From: Planctomycetaceae bacterium
GTDB lineage: Bacteria; Planctomycetota; Planctomycetia; Planctomycetales; Planctomycetaceae
Length of the DNA stretch: 50,523 bases
Assembly: GCA_002722955.1 (NCBI GenBank)
Contig: PBMZ01000050.1
Span: 1 to 50,523 of the forward strand
Reading direction: 5' to 3'
Made by a program: the position numbers and the translations under genes. The notes under the pieces are model-generated. The model worked only from the letters and a program-made list of their open reading frames with translations. It was not told where the DNA came from and did not search any database. Below are positions 26,384-37,313 of the stretch, piece after piece; position 1 is the first letter of the stretch; the number at the start of each line of letters is the position of its first letter.

Positions 26384-27499
26384 ATGGTCCAATTGGTCGC
26401 TCGTTTGAAATCCGCACACATCTTCATTTGCGTGTCTTGCATTCTGTGTATTGCAGCTTCCACTGCTGCTGCGCAAGGTCAACGACCGGCTGGTGGCAAT
26501 GCCACTGGTGGTAACAAACCCGGTGCTCGCCCTGCAGCTCCTGAAGAGCAAGTCTCACCTGCATTGCTGAAGGTTCTGCAGAAATGGGAAGCATCCTCGA
26601 AAAAGATCAATTCCCTCGAAGGCGAACACGAACGAATCGTGTACGACGATGTGTTCTTCACAGCGAAGCGTTCTCAGGGACGCTTCTACTACGTGGCCCC
26701 GGATAAAGGTCGCATCGACCTGCTGGGCAACCGTGATGTGAAGGCCGGGACATTCACAACCATCGTTGATCCCAAGACGAAGAAAGAGAAACGCTACAAA
26801 GTTCAATCGGACAGACCAGAACGTTGGATCTGCAACGGCAAGTCGATCTATCAAATCAACGAAACCGAGAAGACGATCGATCAGTTCGAAATCCCGCCGG
26901 AAGCTCGCGGGAAAAACATCATCAACGGTCCGTTGCCGTTCTTGTTTGGAATGCCGGTCAAGGACACTTTGGATCGCTTCTCAATGAAACTGATGGGCGT
27001 CGATCAGGGTGGCCGTTTCTGGATCGAAGCATTTCCCAAATGGCGACAAGACGCCGCCAGCTACAAGTCTGCCCAGATTATTCTGAGCAACAAAACTTAC
27101 CTGCCATCGGCAGTTCGCTTGTTTGATCCTGCTGGCACGAAGACAACAACATTTATTTTCAACAATATACAAGTCAACAAAGCCGGCAGTTGGGTCAAGA
27201 AGTTCTTCGGAAACGCTGATCCATTTCAACTCCCGCAAAAGGGCTACACGATTATCGAGAAGAAGCCCGCACAGCGAGTTCCTTCTGTCGTCGGTTTCTA
27301 CTGGAAAGATGCCGGCAAGATCCTGGAAAAATCGGGATACGTCGTCAAATACAAGCAAGGCATGAAGGCCGGCAACGAAAAGTTCACCTACGTGGTCTAC
27401 AACCAAACGCCACAACGCTTCGCCCCGCTTCCCAAAGGCAAGGAAGTCACGCTGACCGTCTACTTGCCAGCAGCTAAAGAGAAGCCACAACGCAATTAA
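26384..27499 (+). CDS. Exported TIGR03009 (LolA-like) protein with a C-terminal PASTA-like domain
   Basis: A 371-residue protein with a signal peptide (cleavage near AASTAAAQG). Residues about 55-285 match the planctomycete TIGR03009 pattern, with phrases such as DDVFFTAKRSQGRFYY, ICNGKSIYQI and GPLPFLFGMP; the fold is probably like the lipoprotein carrier LolA. Residues about 299-362 (VPSVVGFYWKDAGKILEKSG, then a TPQ...LPKGKEVTLTVYL end) look like one PASTA domain, which in other proteins binds cell-wall muropeptides. I infer a periplasmic lipid or lipoprotein carrier with an envelope-binding tail. AGGAAGG lies about 11 nt before the ATG. Confidence 0.82.
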   Translation: MVQLVARLKSAHIFICVSCILCIAASTAAAQGQRPAGGNATGGNKPGARPAAPEEQVSPALLKVLQKWEASSKKINSLEGEHERIVYDDVFFTAKRSQGRFYYVAPDKGRIDLLGNRDVKAGTFTTIVDPKTKKEKRYKVQSDRPERWICNGKSIYQINETEKTIDQFEIPPEARGKNIINGPLPFLFGMPVKDTLDRFSMKLMGVDQGGRFWIEAFPKWRQDAASYKSAQIILSNKTYLPSAVRLFDPAGTKTTTFIFNNIQVNKAGSWVKKFFGNADPFQLPQKGYTIIEKKPAQRVPSVVGFYWKDAGKILEKSGYVVKYKQGMKAGNEKFTYVVYNQTPQRFAPLPKGKEVTLTVYLPAAKEKPQRN

Positions 27500-27570
27500 A
27501 GACGCACCCTGCCGCATGCGTCACATCATGATATACTCGTCTTGTGTCAGTTCACGAGTTGAGGTGTTGT

Positions 27571-28890
27571 GTGTTTCGGTTTCTTTTGCGAGTTGCTGCG
27601 CTTGTCGCGTTTCAATGTGTGATTTTCTTAGCGGGCTCGTCGGAGTTGTTTGCGCAGCTCGAGTTTGACAATGCTCCGATTAGCTATTCATCCTCGGCCG
27701 CCAATGATCCTGTAAATCGGTTGCAGGGTAAGATCGATCAGGGGAAGGTTCAGCTGCAGCACACTTCCGATCGAGGTTATCTGGAATCCGTGCTGGATTC
27801 GTTCGGCGTTTCGCAAGCGTCTCAGTTGTTGGTGTTTTCTAAGACAAGCCTTCAGTTTCGAAGAATCTCGCCGCGTACGCCGCGGGCTCTGTATTTTAAT
27901 GACCACGTTTATGTTGGCTGGATTCCGGGCAGCGATACGCTTGAGATTAGTGCTGTCGATCCGCAGCTTGGAGCGACGTTTTATACGTTGTCTCAGTATG
28001 AGTCCAAGAAACCACGCTTCGTGCGAGATCAGGGCAACTGCCTCTCGTGCCATGCCAGCGGTCGTACTCACGGCGTGCCTGGGCATTTGGTTCGGTCCGT
28101 TTATCCCGATAGCAATGGACTGCCTCACTTTGGATTGGGCACGTTTCGCACTAGTCATTCCAGTCCGCTGAAGAAGCGGTGGGGCGGTTGGTTTGTGACG
28201 GGCACTCATGGCAAGCAGCGGCATATGGGCAACGCCATCAATGCCGACCGAGACCGCGTGTCGTTGGACATGGAAGGCGGCGCGAATGTGACCGACTTGA
28301 GCAAGTTGACTCGAGTGGAGAGATACCTTACTCCGCACAGTGACATTGTCGCGCTGATGGTGCTCGACCATCAGACGGACATGCACAATTACATTGCCTA
28401 CGCCAACTATCAAACGCGAATTGCTCTTCACCACGGAGCCATCATCAATCGCGCGTTGGATCGGCCGGAAGATTACATCAGCGAGTCGACTCTGCGACGA
28501 ATTTACAACGCGGTGGAAAAGCTGGTGAAGTGTCTGCTCTTCGTTGACGAGACGAAGCTCACCGATCCCGTCAAAGGCACGTCGACGTTTCAGACCGAGT
28601 TCGCGAAGCGGGGCCCATTTGACAAACAAGAGCGATCGCTGCGGCAGTTTGATCTAAAGCGACGACTGTTTCGCTATCCGTGCAGCTTCTTGATTTACTC
28701 GGAAGCATTTCAAAGTCTTCCGGTCGCCGCGAAGAAACGCGTGTATCGACGAGTGTGGGAAGTTGTCTCGGGCGAGGATCAGAGTGAGGCCTTCTCGCAT
28801 CTTTCGGAGCAAGATCGCGATGCCATTCGCGAGATTCTGTTGAGTACGATTCCGAGTCTTGCTGATGCACGATCTGGTAACTCGGAGTAG
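27571..28890 (+). CDS. Exported protein with one cytochrome-c-type heme motif
   Basis: A 439-residue protein from the GTG at 27571, which has GAGG 6 nt upstream and begins a signal peptide ending near ELFAQ. The in-frame GTG at 27544 is less likely. A single CLSCH heme motif lies at residues 157-161, in a conserved-looking context (FVRDQGNCLSCHASGRTHG). The rest is rich in His and Arg and has no recognised domain. It resembles planctomycete hypothetical proteins with a lone heme motif. A periplasmic redox or binding role is inferred only from the heme site. Confidence 0.7.
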   Translation: MFRFLLRVAALVAFQCVIFLAGSSELFAQLEFDNAPISYSSSAANDPVNRLQGKIDQGKVQLQHTSDRGYLESVLDSFGVSQASQLLVFSKTSLQFRRISPRTPRALYFNDHVYVGWIPGSDTLEISAVDPQLGATFYTLSQYESKKPRFVRDQGNCLSCHASGRTHGVPGHLVRSVYPDSNGLPHFGLGTFRTSHSSPLKKRWGGWFVTGTHGKQRHMGNAINADRDRVSLDMEGGANVTDLSKLTRVERYLTPHSDIVALMVLDHQTDMHNYIAYANYQTRIALHHGAIINRALDRPEDYISESTLRRIYNAVEKLVKCLLFVDETKLTDPVKGTSTFQTEFAKRGPFDKQERSLRQFDLKRRLFRYPCSFLIYSEAFQSLPVAAKKRVYRRVWEVVSGEDQSEAFSHLSEQDRDAIREILLSTIPSLADARSGNSE

Positions 28891-28988
28891 CCCGGACCAA
28901 GCGCAGCGCTGTTCCGGCACAATGGTGGTCACAAGATTTTCGCCTCACCGCGTTCTGCCGGAACGGCGCTCCGCTTGGTCGGGCCTAC
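28887..28988. repeat. Large imperfect palindrome after the monoheme gene
   Basis: Arms at 28887-28920 and 28955-28988 match in about 29 of 34 positions (left arm begins GTAGCCCGGACCAAGCGC). The left arm overlaps the stop codon of the preceding gene. A further partial copy of the right arm (CGCTTGGTCCGGCCTACTTT) lies at about 29083-29102. Confidence 0.8.
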
Positions 28989-29020
28989 TTTGATTTCGGC
29001 TTACGTTTGGGAGACCTCTT

Positions 29021-29083
29021 CGCGTTTTCGACAGACAATTTCGCGTTTTCGACAGACGAATCCGCGTTTTCGACAAGCGCTGC
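29021..29083. repeat. Three tandem 21-bp repeats
   Basis: Three head-to-tail units start at 29021, 29042 and 29063, each beginning CGCGTTTTCGACA. The third unit runs into a partial copy of the neighbouring palindrome arm. The stretch lies between convergent genes and has no coding frame I can support. Confidence 0.8.
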
Positions 29084-29179
29084 GCTTGGTCCGGCCTACT
29101 TTAGCTCAATGGCGTGCAATGCTTCTTGGCCGTCGGCGCCTTCGGCTGGGCGTTAAACGAAGGCGCGCGATGTTGCAGC

Positions 29180-29506
29180 TCAATCCTTCTTGCTGGACGA
29201 ACTCTTTGAGCTTGATTCGGACTTGCTGGAGCTAGACTCCGATTTGCTTGAGCTGGATTCGGATTTCTTGCTGGCTGATTCCTTGGCCTTCTTGTCGGCT
29301 TCGGCGCCTTTCTTGTACGACGAGCTTCGGTAGTCGGTCTCGTAGAAGCCCGAGCCTTTGAAGATGATGCCGGCGCCGGGGCCGATGACTCGCTTGGCTT
29401 TCAGCTTGCCACAATCGGGGCACTTACGGATGGGGTTGGCTTTGATCGATTGGAACAATTCCCATTCGTGTCCGCACTCGCGGCATTCGTAATCGTAAGT
29501 CGGCAT
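29180..29506 (-). CDS. FmdB-like zinc ribbon protein with a Ser/Lys tail
   Basis: A 108-residue protein. The FmdB-type zinc ribbon begins MPTYDYECRECGHEWELFQS and has two Cys pairs, C8/C11 and C29/C32. The last 40 residues are a low-complexity Ser/Lys/Glu tail with a repeated SSSSKSE unit, likely disordered. FmdB-like proteins may be small regulators; no target is known. It lies 3 bp downstream of grpE on the same strand and is probably cotranscribed with dnaJ-grpE. Confidence 0.9.
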   Translation of the reverse strand: MPTYDYECRECGHEWELFQSIKANPIRKCPDCGKLKAKRVIGPGAGIIFKGSGFYETDYRSSSYKKGAEADKKAKESASKKSESSSSKSESSSSKSESSSKSSSSKKD

Positions 29507-29509
29507 GGA

Positions 29510-30142
29510 TTACTCGTCGTTTTCTGTTTCCTGAGACTCGGCGTTGCCAGCACTTCCATCAGCTTCAGCCGCCGCTTGAGGCAGTGGGGCGCTGACGAGA
29601 ACCTTGGATGGACGGATCACTCGATCGTGCAGGACGTAGCCACGCTCGACCTCTTGCAAGACCGTCATCGGTGGATGCTCGTCCGTCGGGATTTGCTGGA
29701 TGGCTTCGTGTTTGTTGGGATCAAAGGCCTCGCCTTCGGACTTAATCGGCGTGGCCGAGTGCCGCGACAGGATGTCTTCGAACTGTTTAGACACCATTTG
29801 CACGCCTTGGATCAGATCGGCTGTGTTGCCGGTCGATTCGGCGGCTTGGACTGCGCGGGCCAAGTTGTCCAAGCCGGGCAAGATATCGCGGATCAAGAAG
29901 ATACCGGCGTACTTGGCGTTTTGCTCGGTCTCTTTTTGAACTCGACGCCGATAGTTTTCCAGCTCGGCCTGAGCACGCAGCGCCTTCTCATTGGCGGCGT
30001 TGCATTCTTCAACGGCTTCTTGCAGTTGTTGATCCAATGGCTTTTCGGACATTTCGTCTTGCCCTGATTCCTCAACCGCGTCGGCTTCGTTTTGAGCGTC
30101 GTTAGCGATGTCTTCGGGGGTTTCTTCAGTTTCAGTCGTCAT
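29510..30142 (-). CDS. grpE: GrpE nucleotide exchange factor
   Basis: A 210-residue GrpE. After an acidic N-terminus come a long coiled coil ([20 protein letters not shown]) and the beta domain with the family phrase [11 protein letters not shown] and [20 protein letters not shown]. GrpE releases ADP from DnaK. Its ATG overlaps the TGA of dnaJ (ATGA), so translation is coupled. No dnaK is in the window. Confidence 0.97.
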   Translation of the reverse strand: MTTETEETPEDIANDAQNEADAVEESGQDEMSEKPLDQQLQEAVEECNAANEKALRAQAELENYRRRVQKETEQNAKYAGIFLIRDILPGLDNLARAVQAAESTGNTADLIQGVQMVSKQFEDILSRHSATPIKSEGEAFDPNKHEAIQQIPTDEHPPMTVLQEVERGYVLHDRVIRPSKVLVSAPLPQAAAEADGSAGNAESQETENDE

Positions 30143-31266
30143 GATTCATCATCCTGCGGAACAAACCATTCCTTCAATCGTTCAAGAAATGACGTTCGAT
30201 GCGGCGAGACGTGCGTGTTTTCCAACTCCGCCAAGCTTCGCAGCAGTTCTTCGTGTTCTTCGGAAAGTTTCGTGGGCACATCGACTTGGATGTGGATTAA
30301 TAGGTCGCCGGTTCGTCGCGTGCGAGGGTCGGGCATGCCGCCGCCTCGAATAACGAACACTTTGCCCGGTTGCGTGCCGGCGGGAACGTTCAGCGAGTGG
30401 CGTCCTTCCAATACGGGGACATCAAGATCCGTGCCCAACGCGGCTTGTGTGTAGCTGATCGGGACTTCGCAAATCAGGTGGTTGCCATCGCGTTCGAAAA
30501 GTGGGTGGGATTGGACTTTGATATCCACGAACAAGTCGCCGCGCGGGCCGCCGTGGCTGCCGGCTTCACCCTCGCCGGACAAGCGAAGTTGCATGCCGTT
30601 GTCGATGCCAGCCGGAATCGTCACGTCCAGTTTGACGGGTTTGAGGACCTTGCCATCGCCGCGGCAACCAGCGCATTTCTCGCCGATCGTTGTTCCAGCG
30701 CCTTGGCAAGCCGGGCAAGTTCGTTGTATCTGAAAGAAGCCTTGAGACTGCACGATCTGACCGTGACCGCCGCAGTAATCGCACTTGATGGGTTGCGTGC
30801 CGGGTTTGGCTCCCGAACCACCACAATCATCGCAGCGCTCTCGACGTCGAAACTCGAGCGTTCGGTTGCAGCCTTTGGCAGCGTCGAGAAGTTCGATCGA
30901 GATTGCTTGTTGAACGTGTTCTCCGCGTGAACTTCGCCGTCCGCCGCCGCGACGTCCACCACCAAAGCCGAAGCCTTCGAACAAGTCGCCGAACATCTCG
31001 AAGATGTCGCTGACATCACCGGCTCCGGCGCGAGCACCAGCGTCTTTGACGCCCTCGTGCCCGAAGCGGTCGTAGCGAGCCCGTTTGTTGTCGTCGCTGA
31101 GTACCTCGTAAGCTTCAGCAGCTTCCTTGAAACGTTCGACGGCTTCCTCGTCACCCGGATTGCGGTCCGGGTGATTGGCGAGCGCAATCTTCTTATACGC
31201 CTTCTTGATGACGTCCGCGGAATCGTTTCGCTCGACACCGAGCACTTCGTAGTAGTCGCGTGGCAT
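30139..31266 (-). CDS. dnaJ: DnaJ co-chaperone
   Basis: A 375-residue type I DnaJ: J domain with HPD at residues 32-34, Gly-rich linker ([16 protein letters not shown]), four zinc motifs ([32 protein letters not shown]) and C-terminal substrate-binding domains. It delivers substrates to DnaK and stimulates its ATPase. It lies about 200 bp after groEL, separated by a terminator, so it probably has its own promoter. Confidence 0.97.
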   Translation of the reverse strand: MPRDYYEVLGVERNDSADVIKKAYKKIALANHPDRNPGDEEAVERFKEAAEAYEVLSDDNKRARYDRFGHEGVKDAGARAGAGDVSDIFEMFGDLFEGFGFGGGRRGGGRRSSRGEHVQQAISIELLDAAKGCNRTLEFRRRERCDDCGGSGAKPGTQPIKCDYCGGHGQIVQSQGFFQIQRTCPACQGAGTTIGEKCAGCRGDGKVLKPVKLDVTIPAGIDNGMQLRLSGEGEAGSHGGPRGDLFVDIKVQSHPLFERDGNHLICEVPISYTQAALGTDLDVPVLEGRHSLNVPAGTQPGKVFVIRGGGMPDPRTRRTGDLLIHIQVDVPTKLSEEHEELLRSLAELENTHVSPHRTSFLERLKEWFVPQDDES

Positions 31267-31407
31267 TTCTTGAAACCGGAATTGCGAAACCGGAAACCGG
31301 AGTAAGACGAGGTATCGAGTCGCGTCGGGTTACCGTGACGACTTCGTGGCTGGAGACGAGTCTTCGACCCCAGCCACCCCGGTATTCAGTGAAGAACCTA
31401 TTAAAAA

Positions 31408-31429
31408 CGGGCCACCCTTGGGTGGCCCG
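31408..31429 (-). terminator. Intrinsic terminator of the second groEL
   Basis: A perfect 10-bp stem (31408-31417 with 31420-31429) with a 2-nt loop, followed on the minus strand by a run of T. It lies about 40 bp beyond the groEL stop. Confidence 0.9.
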
Positions 31430-31471
31430 TAAATGGCAACTACAGTCTACAATCGTCGGCCTACAGCCTAC

Positions 31472-33088
31472 TTATCGTACCGCGCCTTCGATCTTTGGCT
31501 TTTCGCCGCCTTCCAAGTCGTCCGTTCGTGTGACGAGGACTTGTGTGGTCAGCATCAAACCGGCGATCGACGCCGCGTGCTTCAGGGCACTGGTGACAAC
31601 CTTGGCTGGGTCGATGACGCCAGCTTCGTACATGTCAACGTACTCGCCCGTGTTGGCGTTGAAGCCGGTGTTCGTGCCAAGGTCGCGAACTTCGTCGGCG
31701 ATGACCGAGCCATCGACTCCGCAGTTTGTCGCGATTTGACGAATTGGGCCTTCCAAAGCGCGAGCGACAATTTGGACACCGATCTTCTCGTCGCCTTTGC
31801 CTTTGACGCCTTCAACAGCTTCAATGCATCGCAGCAAGGCCACTCCACCGCCGGGAAGAATTCCTTCTTCGACAGAAGCGCGAGTTGCGTGCAAGGCGTC
31901 TTCCATACGAGCCTTGGTTTGCTTCATTTCCGCTTCGGTGGCCGCTCCGACCGAGATGATCGCTACGCCGCCGGTAATCTTGGCCAAGCGTTCTTGAAAC
32001 TTCTCGCGATCGTAATCGCTGTCGGTTGCTTCGATGTGATTGCGGATTTGTTGGACGCGATTTTGGATGGCGGAATCGTCGCCAGCACCTTCGATGATCG
32101 TGCAGGAATCTTTCGAGACCTCGATCTTCTTGGCTTGGCCGAGATCGGAGACTTGGACGTTTTCCAATTTGACGCCGATGTCTTCCGAGATCAACTTGCC
32201 ACCGGTCAATGTCGCGAGGTCGCCCAACATGGCTTTGCGGCGATCGCCAAAGCCAGGAGCTTTAACGGCACAGACGTTCAAGGTGCCGCGAAGTCGGTTC
32301 ACGACGAGAGCTGTCAGGGCTTCGCCATCGACGTCTTCCGCGATGATCAAGAGCGGCTTGCCAGTTTGGGCAACTGCTTCCAGCAGCGGCACCAACTCGC
32401 GAAGGTTCGAGACTTTCTTTTCGTGGATCAGGATCAAAGCGTCTTCAAGGATCGCCTTCATCTCTTCGGGGTTGTTGACGAAGTACGGCGAGATGTAGCC
32501 CTTGTCGAACTGCATGCCTTCGGCCAGGTCAAGCGTCGTGGTGCTGCCCTTGCCTTCTTCGACGGTGATGACACCATCGCGGCCAACGTTTTCCATGGCA
32601 TCGGCAATCAAGTCGCCAACGGTGTTGTCGTTGTTGGCGGAAATGGAACCAACTTGCGCGATCTCGGATTTGTCCGTGACCGGCTTGGCCATCTCATAAA
32701 GCGTTCCCAAAGCAGCGTCGACGGCGCGGTCGATTCCGCGGCGAACGATCATCGGGTTCGCTCCGAGCGTGATACTTCGCAAGCCTTCTTCGTAGATCGA
32801 TCGAGCCAACACGGTGGCGGTGGTGGTACCGTCGCCGGCGATGTCGCTGGTTTTGCTGGCCACTTCGTTGACCAGTTTGGCCCCCATGTGTTCGTAGGGA
32901 TCTTCCAGCTCGACCTCTTTACTGACAGTCACGCCGTCTTTGGTGACGACGGGATTGCCAAAGCTTTTATCAATAATCACGTTGCGGCCGGTGGGACCCA
33001 TGGTGACTGCAACAGCGTTGGCAAGTGTTTGCACGCCACGTTGCAGCTTGACTCTCGCCCGGTCTTCAAACAAAAGTTGTTTGGCCAC
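31472..33088 (-). CDS. groEL: 60-kDa chaperonin, second copy, without GGM tail
   Basis: A 538-residue GroEL. The start is a GTG at 33088 with GAGGAG 7 nt upstream, giving (M)[19 protein letters not shown]; a longer in-frame start at 33172 would run through the palindrome. Family motifs include [30 protein letters not shown] and GGGVALLRC. It ends KPKIEGAVR and lacks the usual GGM repeats. It follows groES with a 96-bp gap that contains a large palindrome. As the copy next to groES it may be a specialised chaperonin or the GroES partner. Confidence 0.97.
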   Translation of the reverse strand: MAKQLLFEDRARVKLQRGVQTLANAVAVTMGPTGRNVIIDKSFGNPVVTKDGVTVSKEVELEDPYEHMGAKLVNEVASKTSDIAGDGTTTATVLARSIYEEGLRSITLGANPMIVRRGIDRAVDAALGTLYEMAKPVTDKSEIAQVGSISANNDNTVGDLIADAMENVGRDGVITVEEGKGSTTTLDLAEGMQFDKGYISPYFVNNPEEMKAILEDALILIHEKKVSNLRELVPLLEAVAQTGKPLLIIAEDVDGEALTALVVNRLRGTLNVCAVKAPGFGDRRKAMLGDLATLTGGKLISEDIGVKLENVQVSDLGQAKKIEVSKDSCTIIEGAGDDSAIQNRVQQIRNHIEATDSDYDREKFQERLAKITGGVAIISVGAATEAEMKQTKARMEDALHATRASVEEGILPGGGVALLRCIEAVEGVKGKGDEKIGVQIVARALEGPIRQIATNCGVDGSVIADEVRDLGTNTGFNANTGEYVDMYEAGVIDPAKVVTSALKHAASIAGLMLTTQVLVTRTDDLEGGEKPKIEGAVR

Positions 33089-33118
33089 GTTTGAACTCCT
33101 CAGTTGATGATTTATTTC

Positions 33119-33175
33119 GTAGTGGTGGCTTCTAGCCGCCACCGCAAACTGTTGGCAGCTGGAAGCCACCACTAC
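33119..33175. repeat. Palindrome between groES and groEL
   Basis: Arms at 33119-33140 and 33154-33175 match in 20 of 22 positions (left arm GTAGTGGTGGCTTCTAGC). It fills most of the groES-groEL gap and could attenuate, process or stabilise the shared transcript. Its core GGCTTC(C/T)AGC resembles family A. Confidence 0.8.
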
Positions 33176-33184
33176 AGATGCGAA

Positions 33185-33472
33185 CTAGACGATTTTGGCC
33201 AAGATGTCGCTTTCGCGAAGAACTTTGACTTCGACGCCATCAGCTTCGATGTCGGTTCCACCGTACTTGCCGAACAACACTTCGTCGCCAACTTCGAGGC
33301 TCACGGCACATCGTTCGCCGCTTTCCAACAGTCGGCCGGGGCCAACAGCCAGAACGCTTCCGCGTTGCGGTTTTTCTTGAGCGGCGTCGGGAAGAACGAT
33401 ACCGCCAGCAGTGGTTTCTTCGGCGTCAAGGGGCTGAACAACAACTCGGTCGTCAAGAGGTTTGAGGTTCAT
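33185..33472 (-). CDS. groES: 10-kDa co-chaperonin
   Basis: A 95-residue GroES that caps the GroEL ring. It begins MNLKPLDDRVVVQPLDAEE and has the mobile-loop phrase TTAGGIVLPD and VGDEVLFGKYGGTDI. GGAGAAG precedes the ATG by 7-8 nt. A second groEL lies on each side of it on the same strand. Confidence 0.97.
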   Translation of the reverse strand: MNLKPLDDRVVVQPLDAEETTAGGIVLPDAAQEKPQRGSVLAVGPGRLLESGERCAVSLEVGDEVLFGKYGGTDIEADGVEVKVLRESDILAKIV

Positions 33473-33611
33473 TGGAAATCTTCTCCGTAGGTTTGTTTTC
33501 GCTGATCTATGTGCGATGCAACTTAGCGTTGGCTGTTCTCAGTTGATCAGATTATTTTTCATTAGTTATTTGAGATTAGTCATTTGTCATTTGGATGAGG
33601 CAAGCGGACGC

Positions 33612-35744
<2,133 letters not shown>

Positions 35745-37313
35745 ATGCGCAGCAGTATATCGAACCAGCAGGCTTCGCCCCACCGAGGTGAGCGACGATT
35801 GGGCCGTCAAGACTCACCAGAATGGTTCAAGGCAACCTGCGCGCAATTCCAAGATGCGACTGGTTGGTCACTCGAGTTCGTTCCCGTCGAGTCGGGCGGT
35901 AACCATCAAGAGACCAGTTGCTGGACGGCAGAAATCACAAACGGACAGTGGCGGTTGGGATTCCTCAAGCTGGGGCTTCCCGACACTCCCGCGAAGGACA
36001 GCGAGTTCTTGGCGGTGACGCAATTGGCCGATTTGGTCGCTGGACTCGTGAATCGAGTTCTACAAAGTAATGAGTTGCTGGAACTACGAAGTCGTGACAT
36101 TGCGACGCTGGTCCGCTTGTCACTTTCGACTCCTAACGAAGGCAGTCTGCTGCGAACGCTGCAAGAAATTCTGCGAGCTTGTGTGCAGTTGACGGAATTT
36201 CACGGAGCGTGCTTCTTCTTGTTGGATCCCAAGAGCAATTCGCTGAATATTCGAGGTGCCTACGAGCTTGATTCGACCCAAGTTCCATACCGCAAACGCG
36301 ACTTGTCCCAGATTCCACCCGACCTCAAGGTGTTGACCGATGGGTCGGTCTTGCTGAGCCGAGATCAACCGGATGCGGCCGAGTGGTTGCCGGATGGTTA
36401 TTCGATTGGGCTTGGGATTTCTGTTCAATCGGAAAACGTGCCGCTGGGAACTGTTTGGGTGTTTGACCGTCGCCGACGCACGCCCAACGATCGCGAGTTG
36501 CAACTGTTGCTCTCGCTGGGGACACATCTGGCTCAGATTCTAGAGCGAGTGGTCTTATTGCGAGAGAGCGCGACGCAACATCGGTTGAAGCGTGACTTAG
36601 ACCAGGCGACAGAAGACGATGACGACGGCATCATCGAATTCGACACTCCCAACGGCTGCGACGTTGTGGCACTGTGCCAAAGTCGATACGAGCTGGGCGG
36701 CGACTTGTGTGAGATCATTAAGCTCAACGACAGCCAGACGTTGATTGCCGTCGGAGATGCTTCCGGCAACAGCATTCCGGCTGCCATCGTGATGACGACT
36801 GTTAAAGGCTCATTGCGAGCACTTTTGCCAGACATCATTCGGCACCGATTGACTGTTGAGCAGGCGATCGAGCGGATCAACATAGCACTGCATGAGATCA
36901 CGCCAGCTCACCGATTTATGAGCTTCTTGTGCGGGATTTTGGATACGCGCAAGAAGACGTTTCAGTATTCGAATGCAGGACACCTTGCCCCGCTTCATGT
37001 TCGAAACGATCAGGTCCAAGCGTTGAACTCGCACGGGCTGATCTTAGGAGTTCACGACGGAGCGAAATACGGGCAATCGACTTTGAAGTTGGCGTCGCAC
37101 GATCAATTGATCATGTTTAGCGACGGCATCATCGAGGCACAAAATCATGATAACGATTTGTTTGGCAACGAGGGCGTCATTCGATCGATTGCTGGCAAGA
37201 ACCTCGGCGCTGCGATGGATACGCTGAACGCTATCTGGCACGGTTATTCACTGCACATCGCGGGTGCAGAAGAGGCCGACGATCGAACGCTTTGTGTCGT
37301 CAAGATCGACTAA
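35745..37313 (+). CDS. GAF-domain SpoIIE/PP2C-type serine phosphatase
   Basis: About 522 residues from the ATG at 35745, which has AAGGG about 8 nt upstream; a longer in-frame start at 35502 is possible. A GAF-like sensor domain spans about residues 110-270. The SpoIIE-type phosphatase domain covers about 300-520, with ELGGDLCEI, AVGDASGNSIPAAIVM, FSDGIIEAQ and ADDRTLCVV supplying the metal-binding Asp residues. RsbU-like enzymes of this type dephosphorylate anti-sigma-factor antagonists, so a partner-switching signalling role is inferred; no such partners are adjacent. Its stop codon overlaps that of the convergent DUF1501 gene. Confidence 0.88.
   Translation: MRSSISNQQASPHRGERRLGRQDSPEWFKATCAQFQDATGWSLEFVPVESGGNHQETSCWTAEITNGQWRLGFLKLGLPDTPAKDSEFLAVTQLADLVAGLVNRVLQSNELLELRSRDIATLVRLSLSTPNEGSLLRTLQEILRACVQLTEFHGACFFLLDPKSNSLNIRGAYELDSTQVPYRKRDLSQIPPDLKVLTDGSVLLSRDQPDAAEWLPDGYSIGLGISVQSENVPLGTVWVFDRRRRTPNDRELQLLLSLGTHLAQILERVVLLRESATQHRLKRDLDQATEDDDDGIIEFDTPNGCDVVALCQSRYELGGDLCEIIKLNDSQTLIAVGDASGNSIPAAIVMTTVKGSLRALLPDIIRHRLTVEQAIERINIALHEITPAHRFMSFLCGILDTRKKTFQYSNAGHLAPLHVRNDQVQALNSHGLILGVHDGAKYGQSTLKLASHDQLIMFSDGIIEAQNHDNDLFGNEGVIRSIAGKNLGAAMDTLNAIWHGYSLHIAGAEEADDRTLCVVKID

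Noticed and set aside
27688..28629. Minus-strand open frame of 313 codons
   Set aside because: Antisense to the monoheme protein, which has a start site, signal peptide and heme motif. The antisense product has no recognisable features.
29021..29083. CRISPR-like short repeats
   Set aside because: The three 21-bp units are directly joined with no spacers, and no cas genes are present.
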